Positions 1 through 6,027 of a DNA stretch of 27,015 nt are shown one piece after another (the stretch's first letter is position 1; the number at the start of each line of letters is the position of its first letter). The notes beneath the pieces were generated by a model. That model saw only the letters and a list, made by a program, of their open reading frames with translations. It was not told the DNA's origin and made no database searches. The translations under genes and the position numbers were made by a program. Source of the stretch: CAZNKO01 sp964573855 (GTDB lineage Bacteria; Patescibacteriota; Patescibacteriia; UBA9934; GWF2-40-263); contig CAZNKO010000009.1 of assembly GCA_964573855.1 (NCBI GenBank), forward strand, positions 1-27,015, read 5' to 3'.

Positions 1-15
1 CGGGGCACTCTGAGT

Positions 16-36
16 CCCCAGTGCCAAGCACTGGGG
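16..36. repeat. Perfect hairpin at window edge
   Basis: Two 9-base arms (CCCCAGTGC and GCACTGGGG) surround a CAA loop. The flanks (CGGGGCAC on the left, GTGCCGG on the right) extend the symmetry loosely. It is probably the right part of one of the long palindromic spacer elements seen elsewhere in the window, cut by the window edge. Confidence 0.6.
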
Positions 37-63
37 CTTGCCGTGCCGGTGTCAATGAATTGT

Positions 64-92
64 TTGTCACTCCTTTCTTGTTCTGCTATGCT
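64..92 (+). promoter_or_regulatory. Extended -10 promoter for hicB
   Basis: TTGTCA (64-69), a 17-base spacer and TATGCT (87-92), preceded by TG at 84-85, give an extended -10. Transcription would begin near base 99, four or so bases before the ATG at 103. This rules out the upstream in-frame starts at 43 and 88. Confidence 0.7.
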
Positions 93-102
93 GAAATCAT
101 CT

Positions 103-321
103 ATGGATTTCCATTGCACCACCGTCATTACACGTGAGGGAAAATGGTTTGTTGCCCGCTGTATTGAACTTGGGGTTGTGTCCCAAGGGACGACGGTGAG
201 TGCGGCCAAAAAAAACCTGCAGGAAGCTGTCGAGCTGTATCTGGAAGATATGCCGGCGGCCAGACGCCGCATCAGCCGGACCAGACCGATCGTGACCACC
301 ATGCACATCGCACATGGCTAA
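103..321 (+). CDS. hicB: HicB-family antitoxin
   Basis: A 72-residue protein with the HicB pattern: an N-terminal strand, then REGKWFVARCIELGVVSQGTT, then an amphipathic helix (AKKNLQEAVELYLED). HicB proteins neutralise the HicA mRNA interferase and usually repress their own operon. This one is of the short class whose C-terminal tail is basic, with no clear helix-turn-helix. The start at 103 is chosen because the promoter -10 overlaps the upstream alternatives, so the message would be nearly leaderless. The stop codon overlaps the ATG of a hicA remnant (ATGGCTAA, 314-321), the translational coupling expected of a hicBA pair. Since the toxin gene is broken, the antitoxin is probably a leftover or acts on a toxin encoded elsewhere. 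Confidence 0.75.
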   Translation: MDFHCTTVITREGKWFVARCIELGVVSQGTTVSAAKKNLQEAVELYLEDMPAARRRISRTRPIVTTMHIAHG

Positions 322-491
322 AACGATTTCTGGAAAAATGTGCATAAAGATCCTGTGCCGAATGTTCGGCTTTTTTGTTGTTTCCCAACGAGGCAGCCAT
401 GTGAAACTCCGAAAAAATAGCGGAAGGAACCCTTCGTGGCATCCTTGAATTGGCCAACGTTGATATCACCCTCTTCCGCACGTATCGGTAA
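314..491 (+). pseudogene. hicA: Decayed hicA toxin (internal deletion plus frameshift)
   Basis: From the ATG at 314 the first frame gives MAKTISGKMCIKIL, then FGFFVVSQRGSHVKLRK, which is the HicA core including the GSHVKL signature with the catalytic histidine. This frame then runs to a TGA just after NPSWHP. The frame shifted by one, around bases 408-491, reads KIAEGTLRGILELANVD and ends at TAA 489-491, matching the HicA C-terminal end (GTLRGIL). The middle of the family, roughly the stretch between VKLRK and the IAEGTL helix, is missing. An internal deletion that also changed frame explains all of this. The toxin is therefore probably inactive, unless the N-terminal half alone is made. The remnant ends 11 bases before truB. 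Confidence 0.75.
460..488 (+). promoter_or_regulatory. Possible truB promoter
   Basis: TTGATA (460-465), a 17-base spacer and TATCGG (483-488), within the end of the hicA remnant. The -35 is good and the -10 is weak. The spacing to the truB ATG (502) repeats the 10-14-base distance seen at other promoters here. Confidence 0.4.
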
Positions 492-501
492 CCTCCCTCC
501 T

Positions 502-1320
502 ATGGTCGGATTCCTCCTGATTGATAAACCCTCCGGCCCTACATCCCATGACGTCGTGGATCGCATTCGCGCCCTCATCCGACCTCCGACCTCCCCGCCC
601 GAACGACCGGACATAGCTTTCCTGTCGCTCGGTCGGGCGGGCAACCTCCAACCTCCGAAAGTTGGGCACGCCGGGACGCTCGATCCATTTGCGACCGGGC
701 TTTTGATTGTGGGGGTTGGACGCGAGGCCACGCGGGAATTCTCAAAACTTTCCGGCCTCGACAAATCGTACGAGACCACGTTTGTGCTCGGCGCAACATC
801 AGACACGGATGATCGGATGGGAAGGATTGAAGGGACAAGTGACAAGAGACAAGTGACAAGGGAGGAGATAGAAACGGCGATGGAAAAATTCGTCGGTGAA
901 ATCAAGCAAGTGCCTCCAGCTTATGCCGCGATTAAAGTCGACGGCAAAAAAATGTACGAGGCTGCGCGACAAGGAAAACCGATCGCGGCAAAGCCACGAA
1001 ATGTTCGCGTTGATCAATTTACGTTCATTTCATCCGATCCAACCTCCCACCTCCAACTTCCAACTTCCATTCATGTACACATTTCGTGTTCATCCGGAAC
1101 CTACATCCGAGCCCTTGCCCGTGACCTTGGGCGAACGCTCGGGGTGGGTGCATATGTTGAGGAACTTCGGCGTACCCGCATCGGACCATTTTCGATTCAA
1201 GAAGCCGTTCCTCTTTCCACGTTGAAGCCCGCGACCTTTCCTTCCCATCTTCTGCCCATCAAAACCGTTGTTTCTCGACTCTTGTCAGGGGGTCCGACTT
1301 CTGCTACACTCGGGTTGTAA
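502..1320 (+). CDS. truB: tRNA pseudouridine(55) synthase TruB
   Basis: TruB converts U55 in the T-loop of tRNAs to pseudouridine. The 272-residue product starts MVGFLLIDKPSGPTSHDVV, the usual family N-terminus, so the upstream in-frame start at 436 is rejected. The catalytic aspartate is D61 in GHAGTLDPFATG. Further core motifs are PPAYAAIKVDGKKMYEAARQG and CSSGTYIRALARDLG. The protein stops soon after the core and lacks a C-terminal PUA-like domain. Three loops carry residues encoded by 7-base repeats. The largest is an insertion of about 26 residues (about 27-52) just before the catalytic motif. The second is around GTSDKRQVTREE and the third around SSDPTSHLQLPTS. All insertions keep the frame, so the protein is probably functional. 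The end of the gene holds the rny promoter. There is no Shine-Dalgarno. Confidence 0.92.
   Translation: MVGFLLIDKPSGPTSHDVVDRIRALIRPPTSPPERPDIAFLSLGRAGNLQPPKVGHAGTLDPFATGLLIVGVGREATREFSKLSGLDKSYETTFVLGATSDTDDRMGRIEGTSDKRQVTREEIETAMEKFVGEIKQVPPAYAAIKVDGKKMYEAARQGKPIAAKPRNVRVDQFTFISSDPTSHLQLPTSIHVHISCSSGTYIRALARDLGRTLGVGAYVEELRRTRIGPFSIQEAVPLSTLKPATFPSHLLPIKTVVSRLLSGGPTSATLGL
578..656 (+). repeat. Composite heptamer-palindrome-heptamer insertion inside truB
   Basis: The left part has two TCCGACC units (578-591) followed by TCCCCGC. In the middle, CCCGCCCGAACGACCG (594-609) faces CGGTCGGGCGGG (630-641), an inverted repeat with a 4-base gap. The right part has two AACCTCC units (643-656). The whole block encodes an extra loop of about 26 residues just before the TruB catalytic motif. 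Confidence 0.75.
834..861 (+). repeat. Heptamer array GACAAGN x4 inside truB
   Basis: Four consecutive 7-base units (GACAAGT, GACAAGA, GACAAGT, GACAAGG). The reverse complement matches the array at 14921-14948 with one difference over 27 bases. It encodes part of the loop GTSDKRQVTREE. Confidence 0.9.
1038..1072 (+). repeat. Heptamer array TCCAACY x5 inside truB
   Basis: Five 7-base units: TCCAACC, TCCCACC, TCCAACT, TCCAACT, TCCATTC. They encode the loop PTSHLQLPTSIH, which makes this loop about seven residues longer than in E. coli TruB. Confidence 0.88.
1282..1310 (+). promoter_or_regulatory. rny promoter inside the end of truB
   Basis: TTGTCA (1282-1287), a 17-base spacer and TACACT (1305-1310), with TG at 1302-1303 (extended -10). 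The start of transcription would be near 1317, which gives rny a leader of about 210 nt. Confidence 0.7.
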
Positions 1321-1529
1321 CTTTTGAATGAATGGTTCCTCGAAGCAGACGAAGATTTCGCGAATTATGAATGATTTCGGGAGCAGATCCCTTGTAACGC
1401 AACCGACAGCAGGACTCCTTGGTTCATCCCCCAGGCTGTTTTCATAATCGTGACAATCTCCGGCAAAGCCGGATCCCGCTCCGCGGGATTTCGACCTATC
1501 CGCTTCTCGGAACCTCTCGAGAAGATTTT
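1317..1529 (+). promoter_or_regulatory. Long structured 5' leader of rny
   Basis: No ORF or Shine-Dalgarno is convincing here. Just before the start codon there are three successive hairpins: TCCGGC-AAA-GCCGGA, TCCCGC-TCC-GCGGGA, and CTTCTCG facing CGAGAAG. The two ends of the leader are also loosely complementary (GGTTCC near 1341 with GGAACC near 1509), so the leader may be another degenerate palindromic element. A structured leader on an RNase gene raises the possibility of self-regulation, which is inference only. Confidence 0.5.
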
Positions 1530-3089
1530 ATGCTTACCACCATTGTCGCGGCGATTGCGGCATTGGCCATCGGGATCGGCATCGGCTACGTCGTGCGCAA
1601 GCACATGGCGAGCGCGGCCGCGGCGAATGCCGAGGCCAAGGCCGAACAACTCCTCTCCGAAGCCAAAGCCAAACAACAGGAAGTTCTCCAAGAAGCAAAA
1701 AATAAACGCCAGGAACTGCTCCTGGATGCCAAGGAACAATCTCTCAAAGTCATTGAGGACGCAAAACGCGAGGAAACCCATCGTCGTCAAGAACTCGCGG
1801 ACACGCAGAAACGCCTCGAGAAACGCGAGGAGCTTTTTGACCAAAAACTCATTGAGTTCGAGGACAAAAAGACAAAATTGGAGGAGCAGTTGAAGTCGCT
1901 CGACGCGACCAAGACGGAAATCACGACGATCAAAGAAGAGCAGACCAAAAAACTCCAGGAGGTCGCGGGGCTGAACCGCGAAGAAGCGCTCACGCGTCTC
2001 CTCAAAAATATCGAGGAGGAGAACCAGGAATCCATCTTGAGCCGCATCCGGAAGCTCGAACAGATGAATGAAGAGGAGCTCGAACGCCAAAGCCGAAAAC
2101 TCCTCTCGCTTGCGATTACGCGGTTCGCCTCGACGCAGTCCGTCGAGACGACAACGACCGGCGTGGAGTTGCCGTCGGATGAAATGAAGGGTCGCATCAT
2201 CGGAAAGGAGGGGCGCAACATCAAGGCGATCGAGATGCACACCGGCACGGAAATCATCGTGGACGACACGCCGGGGATGATTACGATCAGCGGCTTTTCC
2301 CCGATCCGGCGCCAGGTCGCGAAACGCGCGCTCGAGATGCTCATCAAGGACGGCCGCATCCAGCCGGCCCGCATTGAGGAGTCGGTAACCCAGGCGAAGA
2401 AGGAGCTGGCCGCGGACATCCGGAAAGCCGGCGAGGAAGCGCTCTACACGCTCGGCATTCCCGTGTCTTCGATTGACCCGAAACTCATTTCCATCCTCGG
2501 GCGCCTGAAGTACCGCACGAGCTACGGCCAGAACGTGCTCCAGCACTCGATCGAGGTGGCCCAGCTTGCGGCCATGATGGCCGAGGAGCTCGGCGCGGAC
2601 GTTTTCATCTGCAAAAAAGGCGGGCTCTTCCACGACATCGGCAAGGCCGTGGACCATGACATGCAGGGCGCGCACCCGGAGATCGGCTATAACATCATGA
2701 AAAAGTTCGGATTCCCGGAGGAGATCTGCTACCAATCGATTGCCCACCATGAGGACAAGCCGCGCACGGTCGAGGGGTCAATCGTGAAGGCGGCGGATGC
2801 GATCAGCGGCGCGCGGCCCGGGGCGCGCAAACAGTCGCTCGAACAGTTCATCCAGCGCATGGAAGAGCTTGAGAAGACCGCGGGGTCGTTCGAGGGGGTT
2901 GAGAAAGTCTACGCGATTCAGGCCGGACGCGAAGTGCGCGTGTTTGTCCAGCCGGAGCGCATTGATGACCTCACGGCCTACAAACTCGCGCGCGACATCG
3001 CAAACAAGATTGAAGCCGAGTTGCAATACCCGGGTGAAGTGAAAGTAACCGTGATCCGTGAGACTCGCGTGATCGAGTACGCCAAATAA
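1530..3089 (+). CDS. rny: Ribonuclease Y
   Basis: RNase Y is a membrane-anchored endoribonuclease that starts mRNA decay in many bacteria without RNase E. This is a full-length 519-residue copy. One N-terminal membrane segment (MLTTIVAAIAALAIGIGIGYVV, residues 1-22) is followed by a long charged coiled coil (about 30-190). A KH domain with GRIIGKEGRNIKAIE starts near residue 221. The HD phosphohydrolase domain has the metal-binding His-Asp pair in LFHDIGKAVDHD (about 368-369). The start at 1530 is chosen because it begins exactly at the membrane anchor. The longer in-frame ORF from 1419 would put a non-hydrophobic tail in front. The gene has its own promoter inside truB and no Shine-Dalgarno. 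Confidence 0.95.
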   Translation: MLTTIVAAIAALAIGIGIGYVVRKHMASAAAANAEAKAEQLLSEAKAKQQEVLQEAKNKRQELLLDAKEQSLKVIEDAKREETHRRQELADTQKRLEKREELFDQKLIEFEDKKTKLEEQLKSLDATKTEITTIKEEQTKKLQEVAGLNREEALTRLLKNIEEENQESILSRIRKLEQMNEEELERQSRKLLSLAITRFASTQSVETTTTGVELPSDEMKGRIIGKEGRNIKAIEMHTGTEIIVDDTPGMITISGFSPIRRQVAKRALEMLIKDGRIQPARIEESVTQAKKELAADIRKAGEEALYTLGIPVSSIDPKLISILGRLKYRTSYGQNVLQHSIEVAQLAAMMAEELGADVFICKKGGLFHDIGKAVDHDMQGAHPEIGYNIMKKFGFPEEICYQSIAHHEDKPRTVEGSIVKAADAISGARPGARKQSLEQFIQRMEELEKTAGSFEGVEKVYAIQAGREVRVFVQPERIDDLTAYKLARDIANKIEAELQYPGEVKVTVIRETRVIEYAK

Positions 3090-3104
3090 CAAAGATTGAA
3101 TCGG

Positions 3105-3320
3105 GACGCAGTTTGTATTTTTAATGGTTCGTCCCTGTCGAGCAGACGGTGACAGCCCGGTGGAAGCGAGCCGTCCCTCGCAAAGCGAGGGGGCGAGGAT
3201 TGTTCGAGCGTACGAGCCCCGCCGAAGGCGGGGCGAGAAGCGAGTTCCGCAGCCAGGCGAGCGACGACGGAGCTGTCCCGGCAGCGCAGACCGGGACGAC
3301 CAAAAATACAAACTTGCGTC
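3105..3320. repeat. Long palindromic spacer element between rny and hup
   Basis: The outer left arm (3105-3135, beginning GACGCAGTTTGTATTTTT) is the imperfect reverse complement of the right arm (3293-3320, ending AAAAATACAAACTTGCGTC), with two or three small gaps. Inside are two perfect hairpins, CCCTCGC-AAA-GCGAGGG (3175-3191) and CCCCGCC-GAA-GGCGGGG (3217-3233). The right arm contains the -35 hexamer of the hup promoter. No coding function is evident. Confidence 0.85.
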
Positions 3321-3342
3321 TCATTCCTTTTTCCGCTACACT
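3314..3342 (+). promoter_or_regulatory. hup promoter
   Basis: TTGCGT (3314-3319), a 17-base spacer and TACACT (3337-3342). The -35 lies in the right arm of the palindromic element. The leader to the ATG at 3369 would be about 20 nt. Confidence 0.65.
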
Positions 3343-3368
3343 GACAGAAATTGAACCTAATGTGTCTT

Positions 3369-3680
3369 ATGAACAAAGCAGAACTTGCCGCGCGCCTCGC
3401 GGAAAAGCTCGGGGTTTCCAAAAAGGTCGGGGAAGATTTCGTGGCCAGCTTTGAGGATATTGTGACGGGTGAATTGAAAGCGGGAAGCGAGGTCACGATC
3501 GCGGGATTCGGGACGTTCTCCGCGCGCGTGCGCGCCGGGCGCATGGGGGTCAACCCGCAAAAGCCCACGGAAAAAATCCAGATCCCGGCCGTGACGGTCC
3601 CGAAGTTCAAAGCCGGCAAGGCTCTGAAGGACGCGCTCAAAAGAAAGGGTGGGTCGGCTTCACCGACTCCGATCAATTAA
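3369..3680 (+). CDS. hup: HU/IHF-family DNA-binding protein
   Basis: A 103-residue nucleoid protein that bends and compacts DNA as a dimer. The N-terminus MNKAELAARLAEKLGVSKK is the usual dimerisation helix of HU. The signature GFGTFSARVRAGRMGVNPQKPTEKIQIPA covers the beta-arm, with proline at its tip (NPQKP). The C-terminus KFKAGKALKDALK is the closing helix, followed by a short Ser/Pro tail. The start at 3369 is preferred to ATG 3360 or TTG 3351, since family members begin MNKAEL. The gene stands alone between a palindromic element with its promoter and a strong terminator. HU versus IHF subunit cannot be separated, but a single homodimeric HU is most likely. Confidence 0.93.
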   Translation: MNKAELAARLAEKLGVSKKVGEDFVASFEDIVTGELKAGSEVTIAGFGTFSARVRAGRMGVNPQKPTEKIQIPAVTVPKFKAGKALKDALKRKGGSASPTPIN

Positions 3681-3693
3681 AATGAGAAACAGA

Positions 3694-3722
3694 CCCCGCC
3701 CTTCGCGAAGGGCGGGGTTGTT
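3694..3722. terminator. Terminator between hup and the lipoprotein gene
   Basis: CCCCGCC CTTCGCGAAG GGCGGGG (3694-3717) forms a perfect stem, followed by TTGTTATT on the + strand. It lies between two converging genes and may serve both. The T-tract is short. Confidence 0.75.
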
Positions 3723-4257
3723 ATTCTGCGATGAGACGGAACGTTTTCAAGACGGGTTCAAAATTCCCGTGCTCCGCAAGCGCGATCGAGACGATGATGC
3801 GTGAGCCTTTGGATGAAAAAAGATAGTCATGCTTGTCGATGCCTGCCGGGGTCGTGCTCACAATTTTCGTCATCGGAACCTGTCCTATCGTAAGCGTCTC
3901 CTGCGACAGGATGTCCACCCCCGGCCCCCCATCAAGCGCACGGACAAACGCTTCGACACCGAGATCCTTCACCGCAAAAAAATTCACGATGTTCCAGGCT
4001 TGACCATTGGCTTTAGGCGTAATATCGCGCACGGACATGAAAAAATCCATGTCCATCCCGACATAAGGATTCAGACGATTTTCGCCCTGCGGACGATCCC
4101 GCGTCTCCATGCGCTCGACCGGATACTCGAAGGCGAATCCGTACTCCGAGTTCGTGTAGGTCGCCGTCTTCTCCGGCGGCGCAGATGGAGGTTTGGGCGT
4201 GCATCCCCACCCGACCAAAACCGGAACAAAGAGGAGACTAATGAGCAGTCGTTTCAT
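3721..4257 (-). CDS. Putative lipoprotein of unknown function
   Basis: A 178-residue protein starting MKRLLISLLFVPVLVGWGCTPKPP: a basic start, a hydrophobic stretch and a cysteine in a lipobox-like GWGC context, so it is probably lipid-anchored at the outer face of the membrane. The mature part begins with a Pro-rich linker (PKPPSAPPEK), then a domain with YTNSEYGFAFEYP. That pattern is common at the start of PsbP-like or DUF-type extracellular domains in uncultured bacteria, and no enzyme motif is visible. The in-frame ORF extends 126 bases upstream, but the signal peptide fixes the start at 4257. The start lies 20 bases inside the 3' end of proS, so the two are co-transcribed. A link between the lipoprotein and proline charging is not suggested. 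Confidence 0.7.
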   Translation of the reverse strand: MKRLLISLLFVPVLVGWGCTPKPPSAPPEKTATYTNSEYGFAFEYPVERMETRDRPQGENRLNPYVGMDMDFFMSVRDITPKANGQAWNIVNFFAVKDLGVEAFVRALDGGPGVDILSQETLTIGQVPMTKIVSTTPAGIDKHDYLFSSKGSRIIVSIALAEHGNFEPVLKTFRLIAE

Positions 4258-5566
4258 AAGATTCCTGAACGAATTGGACGACCTCGTCTCCTGCGTCTTC
4301 AAGAGAAACAAGCCGCGCCTTCGCCTCATGGCGCTCCTTCCATTCCACCGAGTCCTCGGCAAGGGTTTTTTCCGACAGCACAAGCCGGAGCGGAATGCCG
4401 ATCAAGTCTGCGTCCGCGAATTTTTCTCCGGCCGAGGCATCCTCCCGATCATCCCAAAGCACTTCGACGCCGGCTTCCTCCAATTCATCGGAGAGGCCGG
4501 CGGCCGCGGCGTTCACCCGCTCGGCCATCTCTTCTTTTTTCCCGCCGATCGTAACGATCTCTACGTCAAACGGCGCGACAGACTTCGGCCAGCGAATACC
4601 TTTCTCATCGTGATGCACCTCGACCACGGTCCCCATGACCCGCGACGGCCCGATCCCATAGCAACCCATGAGGACCGGCTGTTTCTTTCCATCTTCACCC
4701 GTCACCGTGAATCCGAACGCTTCCGTAAATCGCGTTTTCAGTTTAAAAATATTGCCGACTTCGATCGCCTTCTGCTCGCGCATCGTTCCCTTGTCACCGC
4801 CTTTGGCGGGATCCCGCCCTGCGGGACACTTCGGACACCGAGCCCCATCCTTATATTCGCTGATCTCGCGGTTTTGCGCGTAGAAACATTTGTCACAAGC
4901 AAAAATGATGTCCTCCCCGCTTTCGGTCGGCACTTGAAACTCATGGCTGTATTTGGAGAATGCGCCGCCGGAGGCTTCGGTCAGGATCGCGTGGAGCCCG
5001 CAACGCGTGAAAACGCGGTCATAGGCCTTCGCCACCCGATCGTAATAGGCTTCCAATTCCTTTTCGGTTAAATGAAAACTGTAGAGATCCTTCATGGAAA
5101 ATTCGCGGCCGCGCAAAAGCCCGGATTTCGCGCGCGGTTCATTGCGGAATTTGTCCTGGATTTGATACACCGCGGCTGGCAAGTCTTTATAGGATTGGAG
5201 GAATTTCTGAAGGAGGGGTGTCACGATCTCCTCGTGCGTCCATCCCAAGCCGAATTCCTTGTCTCCCCGGCCTTCAAACTGAAACATGACTTCTTTTCCC
5301 GGATCCTCCCAACGCCCCGTCGTTTTCCACGGCTCCGCAGGATGCATCGCGGGCATGAGAATCTCCTGCGCCCCGAGCGCGTTCATTTCCTCCCGCACGA
5401 TCGACTTGATCTTCTCGAGTACACGCAGCCCGAGCGGCAAATACGTATAGATGCCGGCGGCGAGCTGGTCCACGAATCCCCCCTGCACGAGAAGCCGCGC
5501 ATTTGCTGAATCCGCATCCTGCGGCGCCGTCTTGCGCGTTTTGGAAAATAATTGCGAGTAACGCAT
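4238..5566 (-). CDS. proS: Prolyl-tRNA synthetase, form without full editing domain
   Basis: Class II synthetase that charges tRNA-Pro. The 442 residues include motif 1 around LGAQEILMPAMHP, motif 2 in FRNEPRAKSGLLRGREFSMKDLYSF, and motif 3 in MGCYGIGPSRVMG. The C-terminal anticodon-binding domain starts near VAPFDVEIVTIGG and contains WDDREDASAGEKFADADLIGIP. Bacterial-type ProRS of about 570 residues carries an editing (INS) domain between motifs 2 and 3. Here that region is only about 60 residues and holds a CDKC...CPKC zinc-ribbon-like pair, so post-transfer Ala editing is probably absent from this protein. The start codon lies 10 bases after the promoter -10, and there is no Shine-Dalgarno. 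Confidence 0.95.
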   Translation of the reverse strand: MRYSQLFSKTRKTAPQDADSANARLLVQGGFVDQLAAGIYTYLPLGLRVLEKIKSIVREEMNALGAQEILMPAMHPAEPWKTTGRWEDPGKEVMFQFEGRGDKEFGLGWTHEEIVTPLLQKFLQSYKDLPAAVYQIQDKFRNEPRAKSGLLRGREFSMKDLYSFHLTEKELEAYYDRVAKAYDRVFTRCGLHAILTEASGGAFSKYSHEFQVPTESGEDIIFACDKCFYAQNREISEYKDGARCPKCPAGRDPAKGGDKGTMREQKAIEVGNIFKLKTRFTEAFGFTVTGEDGKKQPVLMGCYGIGPSRVMGTVVEVHHDEKGIRWPKSVAPFDVEIVTIGGKKEEMAERVNAAAAGLSDELEEAGVEVLWDDREDASAGEKFADADLIGIPLRLVLSEKTLAEDSVEWKERHEAKARLVSLEDAGDEVVQFVQESYETTAH

Positions 5567-5575
5567 AATGACGAA

Positions 5576-5604
5576 ATCTTACACCGATTCATCTCTTCAA
5601 CCAA
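5576..5604 (-). promoter_or_regulatory. proS promoter, leaderless arrangement
   Basis: On the minus strand TTGGTT (5604-5599), a 17-base spacer and TAAGAT (5581-5576). The predicted start of transcription (about 5569) is only about three bases before the proS ATG (5566). Confidence 0.6.
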
Positions 5605-5611
5605 ATATCTC

Positions 5612-5686
5612 TGGTGCGGGCGGAGGGAATCGAACCCCCATCACCAGTTCCGAAGACTGGCACTCTATCCGTTGAGCTACGCCCGC
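5612..5686 (-). tRNA. tRNA-Arg (anticodon UCG)
   Basis: The cloverleaf closes fully: acceptor GCGGGCG with CGCCCGC, D-arm AGCTC...GAGT, anticodon stem CCAGT with ACTGG around loop CTTCGGA (anticodon TCG), and T-arm GGGGGTTCGATTCCC. The 3' CCA is encoded (5612-5614). It reads CGN arginine codons. It stands just upstream of proS in the same direction, with its own promoter. Confidence 0.95.
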
Positions 5687-5695
5687 GTGGCGAAA

Positions 5696-5724
5696 ATCCT
5701 ACGGGAAATCTTGACGATCGTCAA
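5696..5724 (-). promoter_or_regulatory. tRNA-Arg promoter
   Basis: Minus strand TTGACG (5724-5719), a 17-base spacer and TAGGAT (5701-5696), ending ten bases before the tRNA 5' end. Confidence 0.65.
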
Positions 5725-5756
5725 AGATTCTGGCATAGTTTTGAAACATTTTCTTT

Positions 5757-5884
5757 GATGGACGACGGAAAAACTTCAGCTGCAAGGCGCGGGGAAGCCA
5801 ACTGTCGAAACGTACTTAGACCGTACGTTGAGACAGTGGCGGGGCCCCGCAACGCAGCAGATGAAGGAATTTCCGTTGTCCATC
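5757..5884. repeat. 128-bp palindromic element between two tRNA genes
   Basis: The outer arms GATGGACGACGGAA (5757 onward) and TTCCGTTGTCCATC (ending 5884) match with one mismatch. Symmetry continues inward through CTTCAGCTGC versus GCAGCAGATGAAG, GGGG versus CCCC, and AACTGTC versus GACAGT, to a tight centre AACGTAC-ttagac-CGTACGTT. It ends four bases before tRNA-Lys. No gene fits it. Confidence 0.88.
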
Positions 5885-5887
5885 CAT

Positions 5888-5962
5888 GCGCCCGTAGCTC
5901 AGGGGTAGAGCAGGTGGCTCTTAACCACTTGGCCGGGGGTTCAAATCCCTCCGGGCGCACCA
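5888..5962 (+). tRNA. tRNA-Lys (anticodon CUU)
   Basis: Acceptor GCGCCCG with CGGGCGC, D-arm AGCTCAGGGGTAGAGC, anticodon stem GGTGG with CCACT around CTCTTAA (anticodon CTT), and T-arm GGGGGTTCAAATCCCTC. CCA is encoded (5960-5962). No clear promoter is visible in the palindromic element just upstream. A strong terminator follows. Confidence 0.95.
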
Positions 5963-5963
5963 C

Positions 5964-5992
5964 AAAATCATCTCGAAGAGAGATGATTTTTT
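5964..5992 (+). terminator. tRNA-Lys terminator
   Basis: AAAATCATCTC-gaaga-GAGATGATTTTTT: an 11-base stem with a U-tract, starting right after the tRNA 3' end. Confidence 0.88.
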
Positions 5993-5994
5993 GC

Positions 5995-6022
5995 TTGACA
6001 AATTTTCTTCGAGGATTAATCT
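5995..6022 (+). promoter_or_regulatory. Promoter of the structured RNA
   Basis: A consensus TTGACA (5995-6000) is followed after 16 bases by TAATCT (6017-6022). The -35 is perfect and the -10 moderate. The first base of the closing stem of the RNA lies seven bases downstream. Confidence 0.55.
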
Positions 6023-6027
6023 ACTAG

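Noticed and set aside
357..376. Terminator-like GCCGAA-tg-TTCGGC plus TTTTTT after hicB
   Set aside because: It lies inside the hicA remnant, where the T-run encodes the conserved FGFFVV. It is more likely coding in origin than a terminator, though it could act as one.
436..501. Upstream extension of truB with an alternative start at 436
   Set aside because: These codons overlap the hicA remnant, and the extension does not resemble TruB. The family N-terminus begins at 502.
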